This document shows positions 22,396 to 34,315 of a stretch of 64,000 bases of DNA, one piece after another. The translations under genes were made by a program, and so were the position numbers. How positions within the stretch are numbered: the stretch's first letter is position 1; each line of letters starts with the position of its first letter. A model generated the notes under the pieces. That model was not told the DNA's origin. It worked only from the letters and a program-made list of their open reading frames with translations, and ran no database searches. This DNA comes from Anisodus tanguticus (taxonomy: Eukaryota > Streptophyta > Magnoliopsida > Solanales > Solanaceae), in NCBI GenBank assembly GCA_034509755.1, contig CM067550.1, positions 11,525,001 through 11,589,000 on the forward strand. Reading direction: 5' to 3'.

Positions 22396-23526
22396 TGTTG
22401 GAAATTTACTAATGTGGATTTAAGTTTATCTCATTATCTAAGACTCGAACAATTGGGGCCCCGCACGTCGGAAACGTCGTTTCCACACACGTGCAATTTT
22501 AGTGCCAAGTATCGTAAATTTCGTTAATGAAAGATATTGGTACATAAGTGAAATGTTTGTGACATAGAATGATGGAAGGTTATTAGATTAATAACAAGTG
22601 TTCCACGTTGGTAAACGAAGGAAGGATTGTACGAAGTGTAAGATGAAACAGGTCGGAAAGGGGCACGGCACCTCCCGGACTGGGCCGCGGCGCCCCCTTG
22701 CAGCGCCGCGCCTCCGGAGTGGCAGTGAGCTCTGTGTTGAATTAGAGCGCGACGCTAATGTGGCAGAGCCGCGGCGCTTCATTGGCAATGACTGCTCGAC
22801 GGAATCCCAAAAGTTTTGGCTGTTGAGGGGGTTTCAATGGCATTGAATCCACCCAATAATGGTCATTACTTGGACCATTATGTTACTGCATTACTTGGGG
22901 GTTAAATGTCATCCATTACATGACAATTGATTGCCTTTGTGGGACACTTGAAGAGGCCATCTTGCACACCTATAAATTGAAGCTTTGGCTCAATTCTATA
23001 GAGGACATACATATAGCTGAACATGGAGAGACGAAAAATAAGTTAACAACACCACAAAGAGATCAGATTTTCCTGATATCAATCCTTCTCTTAGCAATCT
23101 TCATTATTTGTGTTCTTCACTGAGATCATTTGTGTAGGTTTTGCATACTTGATAGTTTGTTGTTTCATCTTGGGAGACTATTGTCTACACTTCCGTAAAG
23201 CCTTTATACGGGGGAAATATTATCTTAAAGACAGAGAGACGTTTCTCGACTCAGCTCGTGGTGTTGTGTTTTTCTAATTGGTTGCTAAGTGTTTCAGGTG
23301 TAAACTTAACAGACGAAGGACTCTAACCGTTCGTATTCTCAGCGGATCTACAAGTCACAAGCATAGCAGTTCATGTTCTTGTATTTCCAATACAAGTTCT
23401 ATATTTAAAGTTTCATTCAAGATCAAGATATTGACAATTTGTTGTTGTTCTCATTGTTGTTTATCCTTTCGATCACTGTAATAGTTATTAACTATTCCCG
23501 TTATTGCTTTACATATATTCCAACAA
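22396..23526 (+). repeat. 5' LTR of the TGTTGG copia element
   Basis: 1131 bases. It includes a GC-rich CGCCGCGG-type block (about 22660-22770), a TATA-like CACCTATAAATTG at 22966-22978 and the end TATATTCCAACA. It is highly similar to 27675-28827, with scattered substitutions and small indels. Confidence 0.9.
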
Positions 23527-23543
23527 TTTTAAGACAAGATTGT
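23527..23543 (+). other. primer-binding region of the TGTTGG element (not a standard tRNA site)
   Basis: The text after the LTR is ATTTTAAGACAAGATTG. It does not begin TGG as tRNA 3'-end sites do. Bases 23529-23543 are perfectly complementary to 28517-28531 inside the LTR. Confidence 0.6.
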
Positions 23544-23968
23544 ATTAGTGATTAGAAAAATGTTGGTCGACAAGTGTGTGACCAAATCTGGTTGTGGTTT
23601 TCTTCTTGAACACAGTTCTGATGACAGTTTTGCTAACAGTTCAAAAACTGTCTCCGTCAACAATCGTGCTTTCAAAACTGGTCCTAGTTTTGGTTCTCTC
23701 TTTGACGACAGTTACAAATCTATTTCCGTCAAATGAAGGATCTTTGGATCTGATGTTGAGCTTCAAGATACTGCTGATAGACATTCTAGTACGGCTAAAG
23801 ATCGAGGACGAGTTGGTGTCACCGCTCCCAAGGGTGGTGGAAACAAGCGCCCACGAGAGGCTGAGGATGTCAACTGGACAAGAGGAGAAGGCTGAAGATG
23901 ATGTTCTATCATGTAGAAGAAGGCCTATATCTATCCCAGACAAAGGATCCGAATTATGGTAAGGAAGA

Positions 23969-24617
23969 TATGGACACTCAGTCTAACTGAAGTGGGCCAG
24001 AATCCAAAAGGTCTAAGTTAATTATCCTTCCTTATCCATAATGGGTGTAGTTAATATCTGAATAAAAGTGTGTAAAGCAAGGCTGGGAATATGAAAGTGT
24101 TTTCATTAAAAACTTATATTCCCTACACTCTAAAATCAGATATTGAATCTTCTTCCTTTCCAGTTAGAGATTGGATTATTGTAAACAAAACTTAAAAGAT
24201 CTGTTATTTTGAGTGTAATAATGATAAGTGTGTAAAGTATGTTCGCACATACGAAGGATAGAGATCCACTGACTATGCAAAAACTGTTAACACTATTAAG
24301 TAAGCGCCAGGGATTTCCCTGGGCACCAATCTCAAGGGAAGAAGATTAAAATAATGGCTTATCTTAAAACGTTGAACCTGTCACCTATTTAACAGAAGAT
24401 CCTTTATTTGATAGGATGATATTGGACACTCTGTCATACAAAGCCTACGGGCGACTAGAGTGGAGCCAGAATTCATCTGATAGAAAAAGTAATGGACACC
24501 TAGTGAGGTGGGCCAGAGTTTTCCAAGTCTTAAATGATCTAAAGGCAAAAAGAAAGGCAGTAAAGAAATTGGACACTCAGTCTGCCAAAGCAACTGGAGT
24601 GGGCCAGAGTATCCAGA
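23969..24617 (+). repeat. four imperfect copies of a GGACACTCAGTCT...GGGCCAGA motif
   Basis: Copies of roughly 35-50 bases start near 23969, 24423, 24494 and 24571. Each has (T)GGACAC(T/C)(C)(A/T)(G) followed by AGTGGGCCAGA or a close variant. They lie in the decayed gag part of the element. Confidence 0.5.
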
Positions 24618-25049
24618 TCACATATGATCCGGTTACACCCTAACCACGGGCAAGAGGTTGTTCATGTGAAGCAACGCCACCTTTAAAGTAGAAAGGGTTG
24701 AAGAAGTTGTCCTCAATAGGACTTCAGGGAATGGGATTACTCTAAAAGGAGGTGATACATGTCCCAAACTTGGTTTCACGATCGATGTTGGTCAAGATGG
24801 ATTGAGACTAGTCCAACATGTCCGTAATAACTAAGAATGGTACAGTATGTCTGTAGCTAAATGAATGATATATTTGTAATCCGTGCATCTATGCCATCAT
24901 AGATTAAAACACGTTAAATAGAAAGTCATTCAAAAGCTAACCAAGTTGAGATTGTTGCCTTCTGTCGACATAAACCCTCAAAATGAATGTGAGGTAGGCA
25001 AAGAGGCAAAATCACCTTTCCACTCCGTCAAAGGAATAGTGAAAGAAGC

Positions 25050-26045
25050 ACCGCACCTCTAGAACTTAGTCACACCTACATGGGTGATTTGAAGTTTATA
25101 CAAAATAAAGGGGGGAGACAAGTACTTTGTGACCTTCATTGATGATGGTACACCGTATTGCATCCTTTTTTTTGTTGAAAAGCAAAGATGAAGTTGTTGA
25201 AGCGGATAAGCGCTACAAATCAGAAGTTGAAAATCAACTAAGCCTATGGATTGAGGAATTCGTAGTGATAAAGGGGAAGAATGTGAAACATCATTCATCA
25301 AACGACTGCTCATTACTCACCTCAGTCTAACGATGTTAGCCAAGTGCAAAGTCGTACGCCCAAATTATATAGGGCAAGGCGATCCTTACCGCTAATGCGA
25401 TTCTCAACAGAAATACGCATAAGGATAAGGATAACCCTCCGTGTGAAACATGGAAAGGATCTCACATACAAATGTAGTGATGCGGGGTGGCTGGTAGAAG
25501 TTGAAATACCAAAACCGGCTCAAGTTGGACCTAATACTGTAGATTTCATATCCACTGGATCTGCAAATAACAGTAGTGCTTATAGCCTCTTGGTGTCAAA
25601 GAATGCTGAATTCTTTGAAGATAACTTTCCTTGAGAAGGAAACCGATACTGAGCAAAGAGGGGACAAAGACTTGTTTCAGGCCTTCTAGATTGTATGGTT
25701 GAGAATGAACCATGGATAATTAACAAAGAATTGTCATCTCCGGAAGCACTGCTTTGGAAAGAAGCTACATAAAGAGAAATAGATTCCATCATATAGAACC
25801 ATACTTGTGTAATAGTTGACCTTCCTCCGGAAAAAAAACCTTTGGGTTGTAAAAGTGGATACTCAAAAGTGAGTACAAAGTATATGGATCTACTGACGAG
25901 TATAAGCCCTCGGCTACTTGTTAAAAGTGCTCCCCTGTGAGTAACTTAACATCCAGGGCCATTGCAGTCTTGCGGGGCATGGATGTTGAAACAACCTTCC
26001 TAACTGGAGAGTTGGAAGGGGAGGATCATAGTTAGTTTGTTGGAC
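25050..26045 (+). pseudogene. TGTTGG element integrase and reverse transcriptase remnants
   Basis: Integrase: GGRQYFVTFIDDGTPYC-like text near 25110-25160, then LLKSKDEVVEADKRYKSEVE at 25178-25230. Reverse transcriptase: degraded GCK-x-G/W text near 25840 and MDVETTFLTGELEGE near 25978-26025 (normally MDVKTAFLNGEL). Stops and frameshifts are frequent. Confidence 0.7.
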
Positions 26046-26599
26046 TGTTGGGCTTCTTCCTGAACTTTCATTTTGGTCCCTGAAATGTTTACATTTTGGT
26101 CCTGAAAGTTTCAGTTAAAACAGAAACAATGAATCTGACAACAGAAACATTGAATCTAAAGTTAGAAAGCAAATAGTTGGAAAAACCAATAGTCTGAAAG
26201 TGGAAGTCATATTGAAACAAAAGTCTCGATATGAAAGATATGGGTATCACAGATGACATATTAGGAATTGAATTTCTAAGACATCTAACGGACTGGTATA
26301 AACTCCAAACTTAGTTGTGAGATAGTTGACAGTCTCGTTGAAGCCACCAATGGATATAAATCATAAAACTGATTGGAATCATGGTGCATCCATATACAAG
26401 GAGCGATATGTACAAGTCACATGTAGTTCAAAGTATTGTACACACTACAATTGACTTGGTATCAGCCTACAAAATAGATCAGTTGAACTAAGGTTCACTC
26501 GTGATTCTGGAAATAATCGATAGAAGGCGTTGAATCGGATATGACGATATCTAAAATATTCGCTTATCTACGGATTATGGTATTCTGGATGTCCAGCGG

Positions 26600-27020
26600 T
26601 TTTGGAAGAACACAATGATGCAAACTGGACATCAGATATGAAGAACAACAAAGCCACAAGTAAATGTGTATGGTGGCTCTTGGAAAATCCTCTAAGCAAA
26701 CTTGCATCGGCTGATTTATGATGGAATCGGAGTTTATTGCTTTATACAAAGCATGAAAGAAGTTGAGTAACTTCACGAATCCTTAGAGGACGTCCCTTAT
26801 TGGGAGAAACCCGTGCCTTCAGCAGTTATACACTGTGGCTAGCCGATCGGCTTCAGGAAGGGCACGGATGATGGCGTCTGGACATATCTGTCGGAAACAT
26901 AAGACTGTATGGCAGTTGATCATCACGGGTGTCACTTCCTTGATTACTAATCAAAAGATATAGCGGACCCTTTAACCACTGGACTACCCGAAGATCAAGA
27001 GTTCTGCCTGTCTAGGGGAA
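26600..27020 (+). pseudogene. TGTTGG element RNase H remnant
   Basis: Translated pieces read DANWTSDMKNNKATSKCV, then MESEFIAL-like text (ATGGAATCGGAGTTTATTGC at 26720), then ICRKHKTV and a DPLT/KGL-like end near 26960. Several stops interrupt it. Confidence 0.65.
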
Positions 27021-27674
27021 TGGGCTTAAAACCCAAATAATACGAACCTTTGCGGTGGTAACCCAACCATACTGACTGGAGATCCCAATAATTTGGTTAA
27101 ATAGGAAAACTAAGCTGGAAAAGGTTCCGTTGAGCGCTTCGGTGGAAGCAAGAGCACTTCAAATGATGATTTCTGTAAAGAAAACATGAATCCAAAGTCA
27201 TTCCCGCAATAGACATTAAAGTGCTGCCTGGATGGTGGGTAAAGGTTAAGCTTCCAAACCTTTAACGATCCTCAAACGGTTGAGGTTAAGGTTGGGGAAA
27301 CTTTTAATGATTCCTAACACTTGTGAAGTGGGGTATAGCAGGATACATTGTAGGAGATCACCTATTTAAGTGTGAGGACATGCTGCCTCAAATGAACGCA
27401 CTTAAGAATCCAAGTGTGTCCACGGCCACAACGAACAGAACAAAAAGAAGAAACGAATAAAGGGGAGGTATTGTGTTGGTACTGTTGTCTTGGCTTACAT
27501 TAAACACTAACAGTTCAAGACATCATGTTCACCGCGTAGTAAGTAAGTCTGATGGCATTCAACTAGGAAAGGTTCAAAGCGGAAGCTACCTCTCCTGATG
27601 CAATATCTTTTCGCCGAAAGATTGCTAAAAGTAGGCACCTTGTGTGTGCGCCAAAATATCTTTCAAGAGGGGAT

Positions 27675-28827
27675 TGTTGGAAATTTACTAATGTCGAATT
27701 AAGTTTATTCCATTATTTATAACTCGAACAATTGGGGCCCCGCACGTCGAAAATGTCATTTCCACACACGTGCAATCTTAGTGCCAAGTATCGTAAATTT
27801 CATTAATGAAAGAGATATTGGTACGTAAGTGAAATGTTTGAGACATAGAATGATGGAAGGTTATTAGATTAATAATAAGTGTTCCACGTTGGTAAATGAA
27901 GGAAGGATTGTGCGAAGTGTAAGATGAAACGGGTCGGAAAGGGTCGCGGAGTCGAGAAGGGCCGCAGCGCCGCCAGGACTGGGCCGCGGCGCCCCCCTTG
28001 CAGCGCAACGGCGCCGGAGTGGAAGTGAGCTCTGTGCTGAATTAGCGTCGCGTCGCTAATGTTGAACGCTTCATTGGCAGTGACTGCTAGACGGAATCCC
28101 AAAAGTTTTGGCTGTTGAGGTGGGTTTCAATGGCATTGAATCCATCCAATAATGGCCATTACTTGGACCATTATGTTGATGCATTACTTGGGGGGTTAAA
28201 TGTCATCCATTATATGGAAATTGATTGCCTTTGTGGGGCACTTGAAGAGGCCATCTTGCACACCTATAAATTGAAGCTTTGGCTCAATTCTATAGAGGAC
28301 ATACATATAGCTGAACATGGAGAGACCATGAACAGAAAAATAAGTTAACAACACCACAAAGAGATCAGATTTTCCTGATATCAATCATTCTCTTAGCAAT
28401 CTTCATTATTCGTGTTCTTCGCTGAGATCATTTGTGTAGGCTTTGCACACTTGATAGTTTGCTGTTTCATCTTAGGAGACTATTGTCCACACTTCCGTAA
28501 AGCATATATACGGAGGCAATCTTGTCTTAAAGACAGAGAGTCATCTCTTGACTCAGCCGGTGGTGTTGTGTTTTTCTAATTGGTTGCTAAGTGTTTCAGG
28601 TGTAAACTTAACAGACGAAAGACTTTAACCGTTTGTATTCTCAGCGGATCTACAAGCCACAAGCATAACAGTTCATGTTCTTGTATTTCCAATACAAGTT
28701 CTATATTTGAAGTTTCATTCAAGATCAAGATATTGACAACTTGTTGTTGTCCTCATTGTTGTTTATCCTTTCGATCATTGTAATAGTTATTTACTATTCC
28801 CGTTGTTACTTTACATATATTCCAACA
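27675..28827 (+). repeat. 3' LTR of the TGTTGG copia element
   Basis: 1153 bases from TGTTGGAAATTT to ATTCCAACA. It keeps CAATCTTGTCTTAAA at 28517-28531, which is mutated in the 5' LTR (TATTATCTTAAA near 23217-23228). Confidence 0.9.
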
Positions 28828-28832
28828 ATTAC

Positions 28833-29028
28833 ATCATCTATTTTAGACATGCCAATTTGGAAGAACTTCACTAACAGTAATAAAAAATGAATGGCGATCA
28901 GTCTTGGTTATGTGAATTTTTGAGAAATAAAACAAGATACTTATTTTCGTCTTGACTGGTATCGATTGTTTGACCCCTTCCTGATCTAACAAAATCTTCC
29001 ATTCGATTAGATCGAAAGTCCCTATTAC
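28833..29028. repeat. second duplication copy, right part
   Basis: It continues the copy interrupted at 22395: AGACATGCCAATTTGGAAGAACTTCACTAA, and later TGGTATCG..TTTGACCCCTTCC, match 21340-21530. Confidence 0.8.
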
Positions 29029-29311
29029 CACAAAATATGATTTTAAGGACGATTGATAAACTTTTGACTTGATTAGTGGTGTGATGATGGATCATTGACA
29101 AAATTAATGTTGATATTATCCAAGTTGACGCATTTGCTAAAGTGCGCGTAAAGTTAGATGGCAAAAATGAGATATCACATTTGCTATTTTATCTCATTTC
29201 ACTTCTGCATTGTTATTTTTGTAGATAAGATCACTTGAAATGGAATAGGAAAAAATTTCAGTATCATCATATTGCTTGTGATGATAAAACGACTCTATAC
29301 GACAAGAGATG
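29029..29311. other. non-coding stretch
   Basis: No supported feature. Confidence 0.4.
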
Positions 29312-29441
29312 GACTACAACAAAAAAAATTCAGTGTAATCCCACAAGTAAGGTTTGGGAAGGATGATGTGTACGTAGAACCTATCCTTACCTTGTAAAGG
29401 TAGAGAGTCTGTTTCCGAAAGATCCTTAGCTCAAATAAAGT
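29312..29441 (-). mobile_element. TS-type SINE, degraded
   Basis: The minus-orientation copy has an ACAACAA tail remnant at the left, then CAGTGTAATCCCACAAG, TGTGTACGTAGAACC, TACCTTGTAAAGGTAGAGAG and TGTTTCCGAAAGA. It is clearly the same family as 6747-6892. Confidence 0.75.
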
Positions 29442-30621
29442 ATATCAAAGCAGGTTTGAAAACAAAATGCAGTAATGAAAAATCATTTTGAAAATAATGA
29501 AAAAAGAACGATATCACCAATAAGTAATATGATAACTGAATCAAAAAAAAAATCACATTTCGAAGAAGATAAAATACTTTATATGAATGTAAGACGTAAT
29601 AAAGTAATAAACTTATGTCAAATGAGCTTCAATTCACTAGAAAGATTATGAGTCATCTAGGTGTGAACGATGTGATGGGAATGTGGAAGACCTTTTTACA
29701 TAGTATTAGTCCTTGTCCAAATGTACCGTGTATCCGATATACACGGTTTCTCCTACTATGTATATTGTATATATATTTCTCATATATATATGGGTTTTCC
29801 TTTTACTATATTTATAGAATTTTTGTACATATATAATTATGATAGTAGTCTTGTATTATGATATTCAGGTAAGCATGGCCGGCTTAATGGGTAAGCCACT
29901 AAAGCATGTTGCTTTAGGCCTCAATTTTTTTATTTATATATCATATACAGATTATACAATTATTATTTAATTGTTTTAATTTATGTGAATGGTTCGGAGT
30001 ATGGGGATCAAAATACTCAATTTACTATTAATTCGAATAATTTTTAAAAAAAATTATAAAATAAAGTTATATATTTGAAACTACATGAAAAGTACTACAA
30101 GTCAATATATCTAATAATTCAAAAATATCTTTAAAAAACTTAAGAAAAAACTATTTGACTCGCCAAACAATAACATTTTTACATATGCGGAGGGAGTAAT
30201 AAAAAAATACAAGTTTATACTTATATTTTTAGAATGTGATAGAGGTTATTCAGACAAATAATCCGAATTTTGTAATAAATATACAATGTATGATAATGAG
30301 CGATTAGATGACGGCTTTGATAATTTAAAAAATGAACTTGTAGAATTTTCCAGAATTGATTATTTCTTATAATGAGTAGATTAATTCATTTTTCACTTCA
30401 AAATAGATTTGAATTATTCTAAATATATAAATATTTTAATATTTACTCACTCATACAAAATTGAAGTTATTAGATTATGAGTATTTATAAAAAAATTATG
30501 TATCTTACCGTTAATATATGTTTCTTAAAAATATATTATGTACATCTTAGTGAGTAGAGTTATCAAATATTTTCGATAATGAGAGTTAGCAGGTAATTGA
30601 TATATAGATGATAAAGATATA
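29442..30621. other. AT-rich intergenic DNA
   Basis: No gene. It includes a GGCTTAATGGGTAAGCCACTAAAG...TTTAGGCC phrase near 29880-29930 that looks like a fragment of a dispersed repeat. Confidence 0.4.
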
Positions 30622-30867
30622 TTCCTTCCGTTTTAAAATGATTGTCTGGTTTTGATATGACACAAAGTTTAAAAAAACAGAGAATTTTTTTGAATTTTAT
30701 ATCTTAAGTTAAAAATATGTTGAATGTACAAAAATGACTTTTAATCTTATGGTCTTAAACATGTCATGTGGAAAGTTGTAATGAAAGAGTTGTAAAAAAA
30801 GAAAGAGACATTCTTTTTTAAACGAACTAAAAAGGAAAGCAAGACAAATATTTTGAAACGGAGAGAG
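30622..30867. mobile_element. Stowaway-type MITE
   Basis: About 246 bases between TA dinucleotides. The left end is TTCCTTCCGTTTTAAAATGA; the right end, inverted, is CTCTCTCCGTTTCAAAATAT. These are the classic Stowaway terminal repeats. Confidence 0.75.
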
Positions 30868-30887
30868 TATACAAGATGGTCCGTACA

Positions 30888-31017
30888 TTTGAGCCGAGGG
30901 TCTATCGAAAACAACATCTCTATCTTCAAATGTACGGGTAAGGTCTGCTTACACACCATCCTCCTAGACTCTACTTGTAAATTATATTGGGTATGTTATT
31001 GTTATTATTGTTGTTGG
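30888..31017 (+). mobile_element. TS-type SINE, plus orientation
   Basis: Reads GAGCCGAGGGTCTATCG, then GGTAAGGTCTGCTTACACACC, then TATTGGGTATG and a TTATTGTTATTATTGTTGTTGG tail. A GGTCC(C)GTACA phrase on both sides (30878 and 31016) may be the target duplication. Confidence 0.75.
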
Positions 31018-31442
31018 TCCCGTACACCATCGTGCAGGTAAGATGAAGCTTACTTCAAGCCTTGTTATAAAATTATGGAGCATAAAACAAGAACTAATTC
31101 TAGAATAAAGTATATGATACAAAAATTTAGAGGTGGAAACGAATTGCATTCTGACCGTCAAACTTATTAACGAGGAGGGCGTACCGTGTCACCAACTGAG
31201 GATATCGAGGATTGTAATATTTGTTAGACATAAAAAATTCCACTATTACACATATTTGGAGGGAGACGAAATAATATACCAATATTTTGGCAAACAAAGG
31301 GAATAATTTGCTGATCTGGCAAGTTGCGCTAAAAATATGAAACTTTTTCCCCTGGCTAATTTTAATTGTGCAGCATACGAAAAAATTGAAGGATTTATGT
31401 AAGACTTCTCTCTGCACCAAAAATAATAAACAAGATAAGAGT
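31018..31442. other. non-coding stretch
   Basis: Short frames only, no recognisable domain. Confidence 0.4.
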
Positions 31443-32105
31443 CACTATAACAAATGTGATATTTAGCTACAAATTTATTAGCTACTGCAAAAAAATTGTC
31501 ACTAATTGTTCATTATTTGTGACAAAAAGTACATTTCTTCTTCAATTATATGGTTCACATACTTTTAGTTATGAAACATAAAAATTCTTAGCTACTATTC
31601 TATCACTAAAGTTTTCCACTAAAAATGAGTTGGCACCATTTATTTGGTAACATTAGCCAAGAATTTTATGTTTTTAGTGACATATTATTTTGTCACTAAT
31701 AATATACCCGATTTGTGACAAATCACTATTTATCTTAAAATTAGTTAAAACTTAGACACGAAAAGATTTTGTCACAAAAAGTATATTGTTACAATAGCGA
31801 CAAATTAGAGTTCGTAGTTAAATATTGTAAGATTTAGCTATAAAATTTAATATTTATTTGTGACCTTAATTTTTGTCACTAATCATATAAACAATTAGTG
31901 ACGATCATTTTATTGTCTCTAATCAACCTGCTATTTAGTGACAACAAAAATTTGTCATGCAATATGCAATATGCAATATGCAATATTTTAAATAGCAGCG
32001 ACTTAAAGTTTGTAGTTGAATAATTCAACTATTTGCTACGAAAAAAGTTTGCAGCTAAATATAAAAAAAAAATTGGCTACAATTGTTAATGATTACAAAT
32101 GACAA
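31443..32105. mobile_element. CACTA (En/Spm-like) transposon end
   Basis: It begins CACTATAACAAATGTGATAT. It is packed with direct and inverted copies of TTAGTGACAA/TTTGTCACTAA and TAGCTAC, the subterminal repeat pattern of CACTA elements. No opposite CACTA end or transposase is present, so it is a truncated or non-autonomous copy. It includes a 7-base CAATATG repeat (four copies near 31957-31984). Confidence 0.65.
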
Positions 32106-32918
32106 GTGACAAATCTTCTTCAAGCGCTTTACGTAGGAAATTGACCGAATCTTGGGGAGGAAAAAAATAAATCGATTTTGTAAAATGAATTTTAAATTAT
32201 GCAATTATAAAATGCACCAATTAAGAATCGAATTAAGATTTGTATTGTGGAAGGGTAATATTATATCACTAAACCACTGATGCTCGTTGGTCGAAAGCTT
32301 TCGTTTTTCTTATTTATACTCTTCAACTATTGCATGAAAATAATCGATGAATTATGTCAATTTTTATTTTATTTTTTAAATAATTTTTCGGTTGTGCCGG
32401 CCAATTAAATTTGACGAATTGATATCAGAGATTTGACAAAAAAATTGACTAACTCGATCAGTTTCTGTATATTATTTTAATACAAAATCGACTGATACGT
32501 TTAGTTTAAGAACCAATAAATTTTATGGTTTAGTTTACATAATAATATTCCGAATTTTGGTACTAAAATTTTGACAAATACCCGTCAGCTCCTTCAAAAA
32601 AAATTGTTTTGTATGTTAGCCGGTTTTGTGCTTAGTAAAGTGTTCCGACGAATTGATTAGTTTACTTCTGTCGAAAAATACCTACTTTTTAGTGAATCCA
32701 CAAGAGAAATATTATAGAGATAACGTCGACTAGCAAATCTAGACTTTGCAAAGTGTAGGATTTAGTAAAGCATTGCCTAGCACTACTAATACTTATGCTG
32801 ATGCACAAGTTGAGCCATCCAGAACTAAAGCACACCTACCATGAGTAGAACATGGTGGTAGATGCACTGGCTAAAGAGGGAGCAAGGAAGGAGATTTTTG
32901 ATGGTGCAAAGTTCTTTG
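32106..32918. other. non-coding stretch
   Basis: AT-rich DNA with no supported feature. Confidence 0.4.
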
Positions 32919-33203
32919 TGTTGGAAATTTACCTTTGATGGGGAGGTGCGTCCACCCATATTTAATGAATTAAACACTAGGGTTCCGCATATTGGAGGCT
33001 TTGTCTCTTCACACGTGCATAATCTACTAAGTGAGTAGATGACCGTAGGGCCAAGAATCGTCAAATTTCGTTGAGAAATGAAAGAGATATTGGTCCACGA
33101 AGTAAGGTGTTTGAGGCATATAAATATGGTGTGGGACAAATCTACCACATCGGTGGAAAAAGGAAGAATTGCTCTCTTTATAAGTCTCTAATTGGCTAAG
33201 GGT
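32919..33203 (+). repeat. LTR fragment related to the TGTTGG copia family
   Basis: Starts TGTTGGAAATTTACC. It shares the order CACACGTGCA, CCAAGAATCGT, TTCGTTGAGAAATGAAAGAG, ATATTGGT and GGTGGAAAAAGGAAG-like text with 22396-22630. It ends abruptly where the Gypsy-type LTR begins. Confidence 0.65.
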
Positions 33204-34094
33204 TGTCGCGCCCTATTTTGACCCGCGAGACAAAGCGGAGCACAACGTATTCGGTGATTCCTGGGTCAATTGGATTGAGGAGTCGCCACCTAATTATTTT
33301 TACGGTGAATTAGGACACCTAAATATTAAATAATGCTGCAATGTAACTCCAATTTTAAGGTCTGCGAAACTAATGAGATTCTAGGTAAGGGTTCTTTATT
33401 CTCCTAAAGGGAAGGGGTTAGGCATCCTTTAAGATCCGCTAACTTGCGGTTATCCGGTCAACCTCAGGTTAATTATGTATTTAAGAAAAAATGCATGCTT
33501 AAAAATATAAACTTAAAATAATGTTGCAAGTATTTAGTAAAAGAATGCATTTTGTACAAGTATGCATTTGTATGATTTTTAAAGAAAAATACATGTAAAG
33601 TTGAAAAAGTATGCATTTGGGACAATTAATAGCAAGGAGAAAAAACGAATAATGCCAAAGAAGTAATTTTTGGAAATCATTTTGAGTTGTACAATTAATA
33701 AAATGAATAGAAGATGATCAAAGTTTGTTTTGAAAATTTTAAAATATGCATGACGAGCCTAAAATAAATAAACTAGCGAAGGGTTTCTATGTTTGAATTA
33801 ACCGAGCCTACAAGTAAATAAGCTAGCGACGGGTTTCAAGTCTTAAACTACCCTATGAATTAATTCTAAGTTTGCCTATTCTAAGCATTTCAATAGTTAC
33901 ATAAATGCGATAAATAATATTACAATACAGAGCGGGGTAAAAGCTGAAGTAAATAAAATAAATAAACTCCGAGAAATATCTGCCTTTATTTACTTTGTTC
34001 CCTGCAAGCTGTCAGGAACAAACGGTTAGAAACAATTAAATACAAATAACTTCGGATCCGTATCCAAAACAGTGAGTGTTTTGATCACGGAGGG

Positions 34095-34315
34095 CTCATA
34101 CTTAAATTTTGAAAAGACCATTCCAATCACGTCGTGGCTGCAAACGTATGACTCGGTGGTTATTTTGATTGCCTCGCCTACTAAACGTGTTGGTCTCTCG
34201 GATGAAAAACAAAAGACCATTATAATCACGTCGTGGCTGTGAACATATAACTTGTTGGTTATTTTAATCGCCTCACCTACTAAACATGTTGATCCCTCGG
34301 ATGAAGTGAAAAGGT
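34095..34315 (+). repeat. ~110-bp tandem repeat, two copies, in the Gypsy-type LTR
   Basis: AAAAGACCATTCCAATCACG starts the first copy and AAAAGACCATTATAATCACG (as CAAAAGACC) the second. Both continue through TCGTGGCTG, GGTTATTTT, GCCTCxCCTACTAAAC and CCTCGGATGAA. Confidence 0.75.

Larger units (their letters stand above)
22396..28827 (+). mobile_element. 6.4-kb copia retrotransposon (TGTTGG family) with ATTAC target duplication
   Basis: Full-length structure: 5' LTR 22396-23526, decayed internal region, AAGAGGGGA polypurine tract before 27675, and 3' LTR 27675-28827. LTR ends are TGTTGGAA...TTCCAACA. The flanking direct repeat is ATTAC. Internal homology, all broken: integrase near 25090-25260, reverse transcriptase pieces near 25800-26040, and RNase H near 26600-27020. 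It cannot move by itself. A relative lies at the right edge of the window. Confidence 0.9.

Noticed and set aside
22598..22846. Plus-strand frame of 82 codons with Cys/Lys-rich start
   Set aside because: It lies inside the LTR and the corresponding frame in the 3' LTR is disrupted.
31955..31985. Short CAATATG repeats considered as a CRISPR-like array
   Set aside because: Seven-base perfect tandem repeats without spacers; an ordinary microsatellite in a plant transposon.
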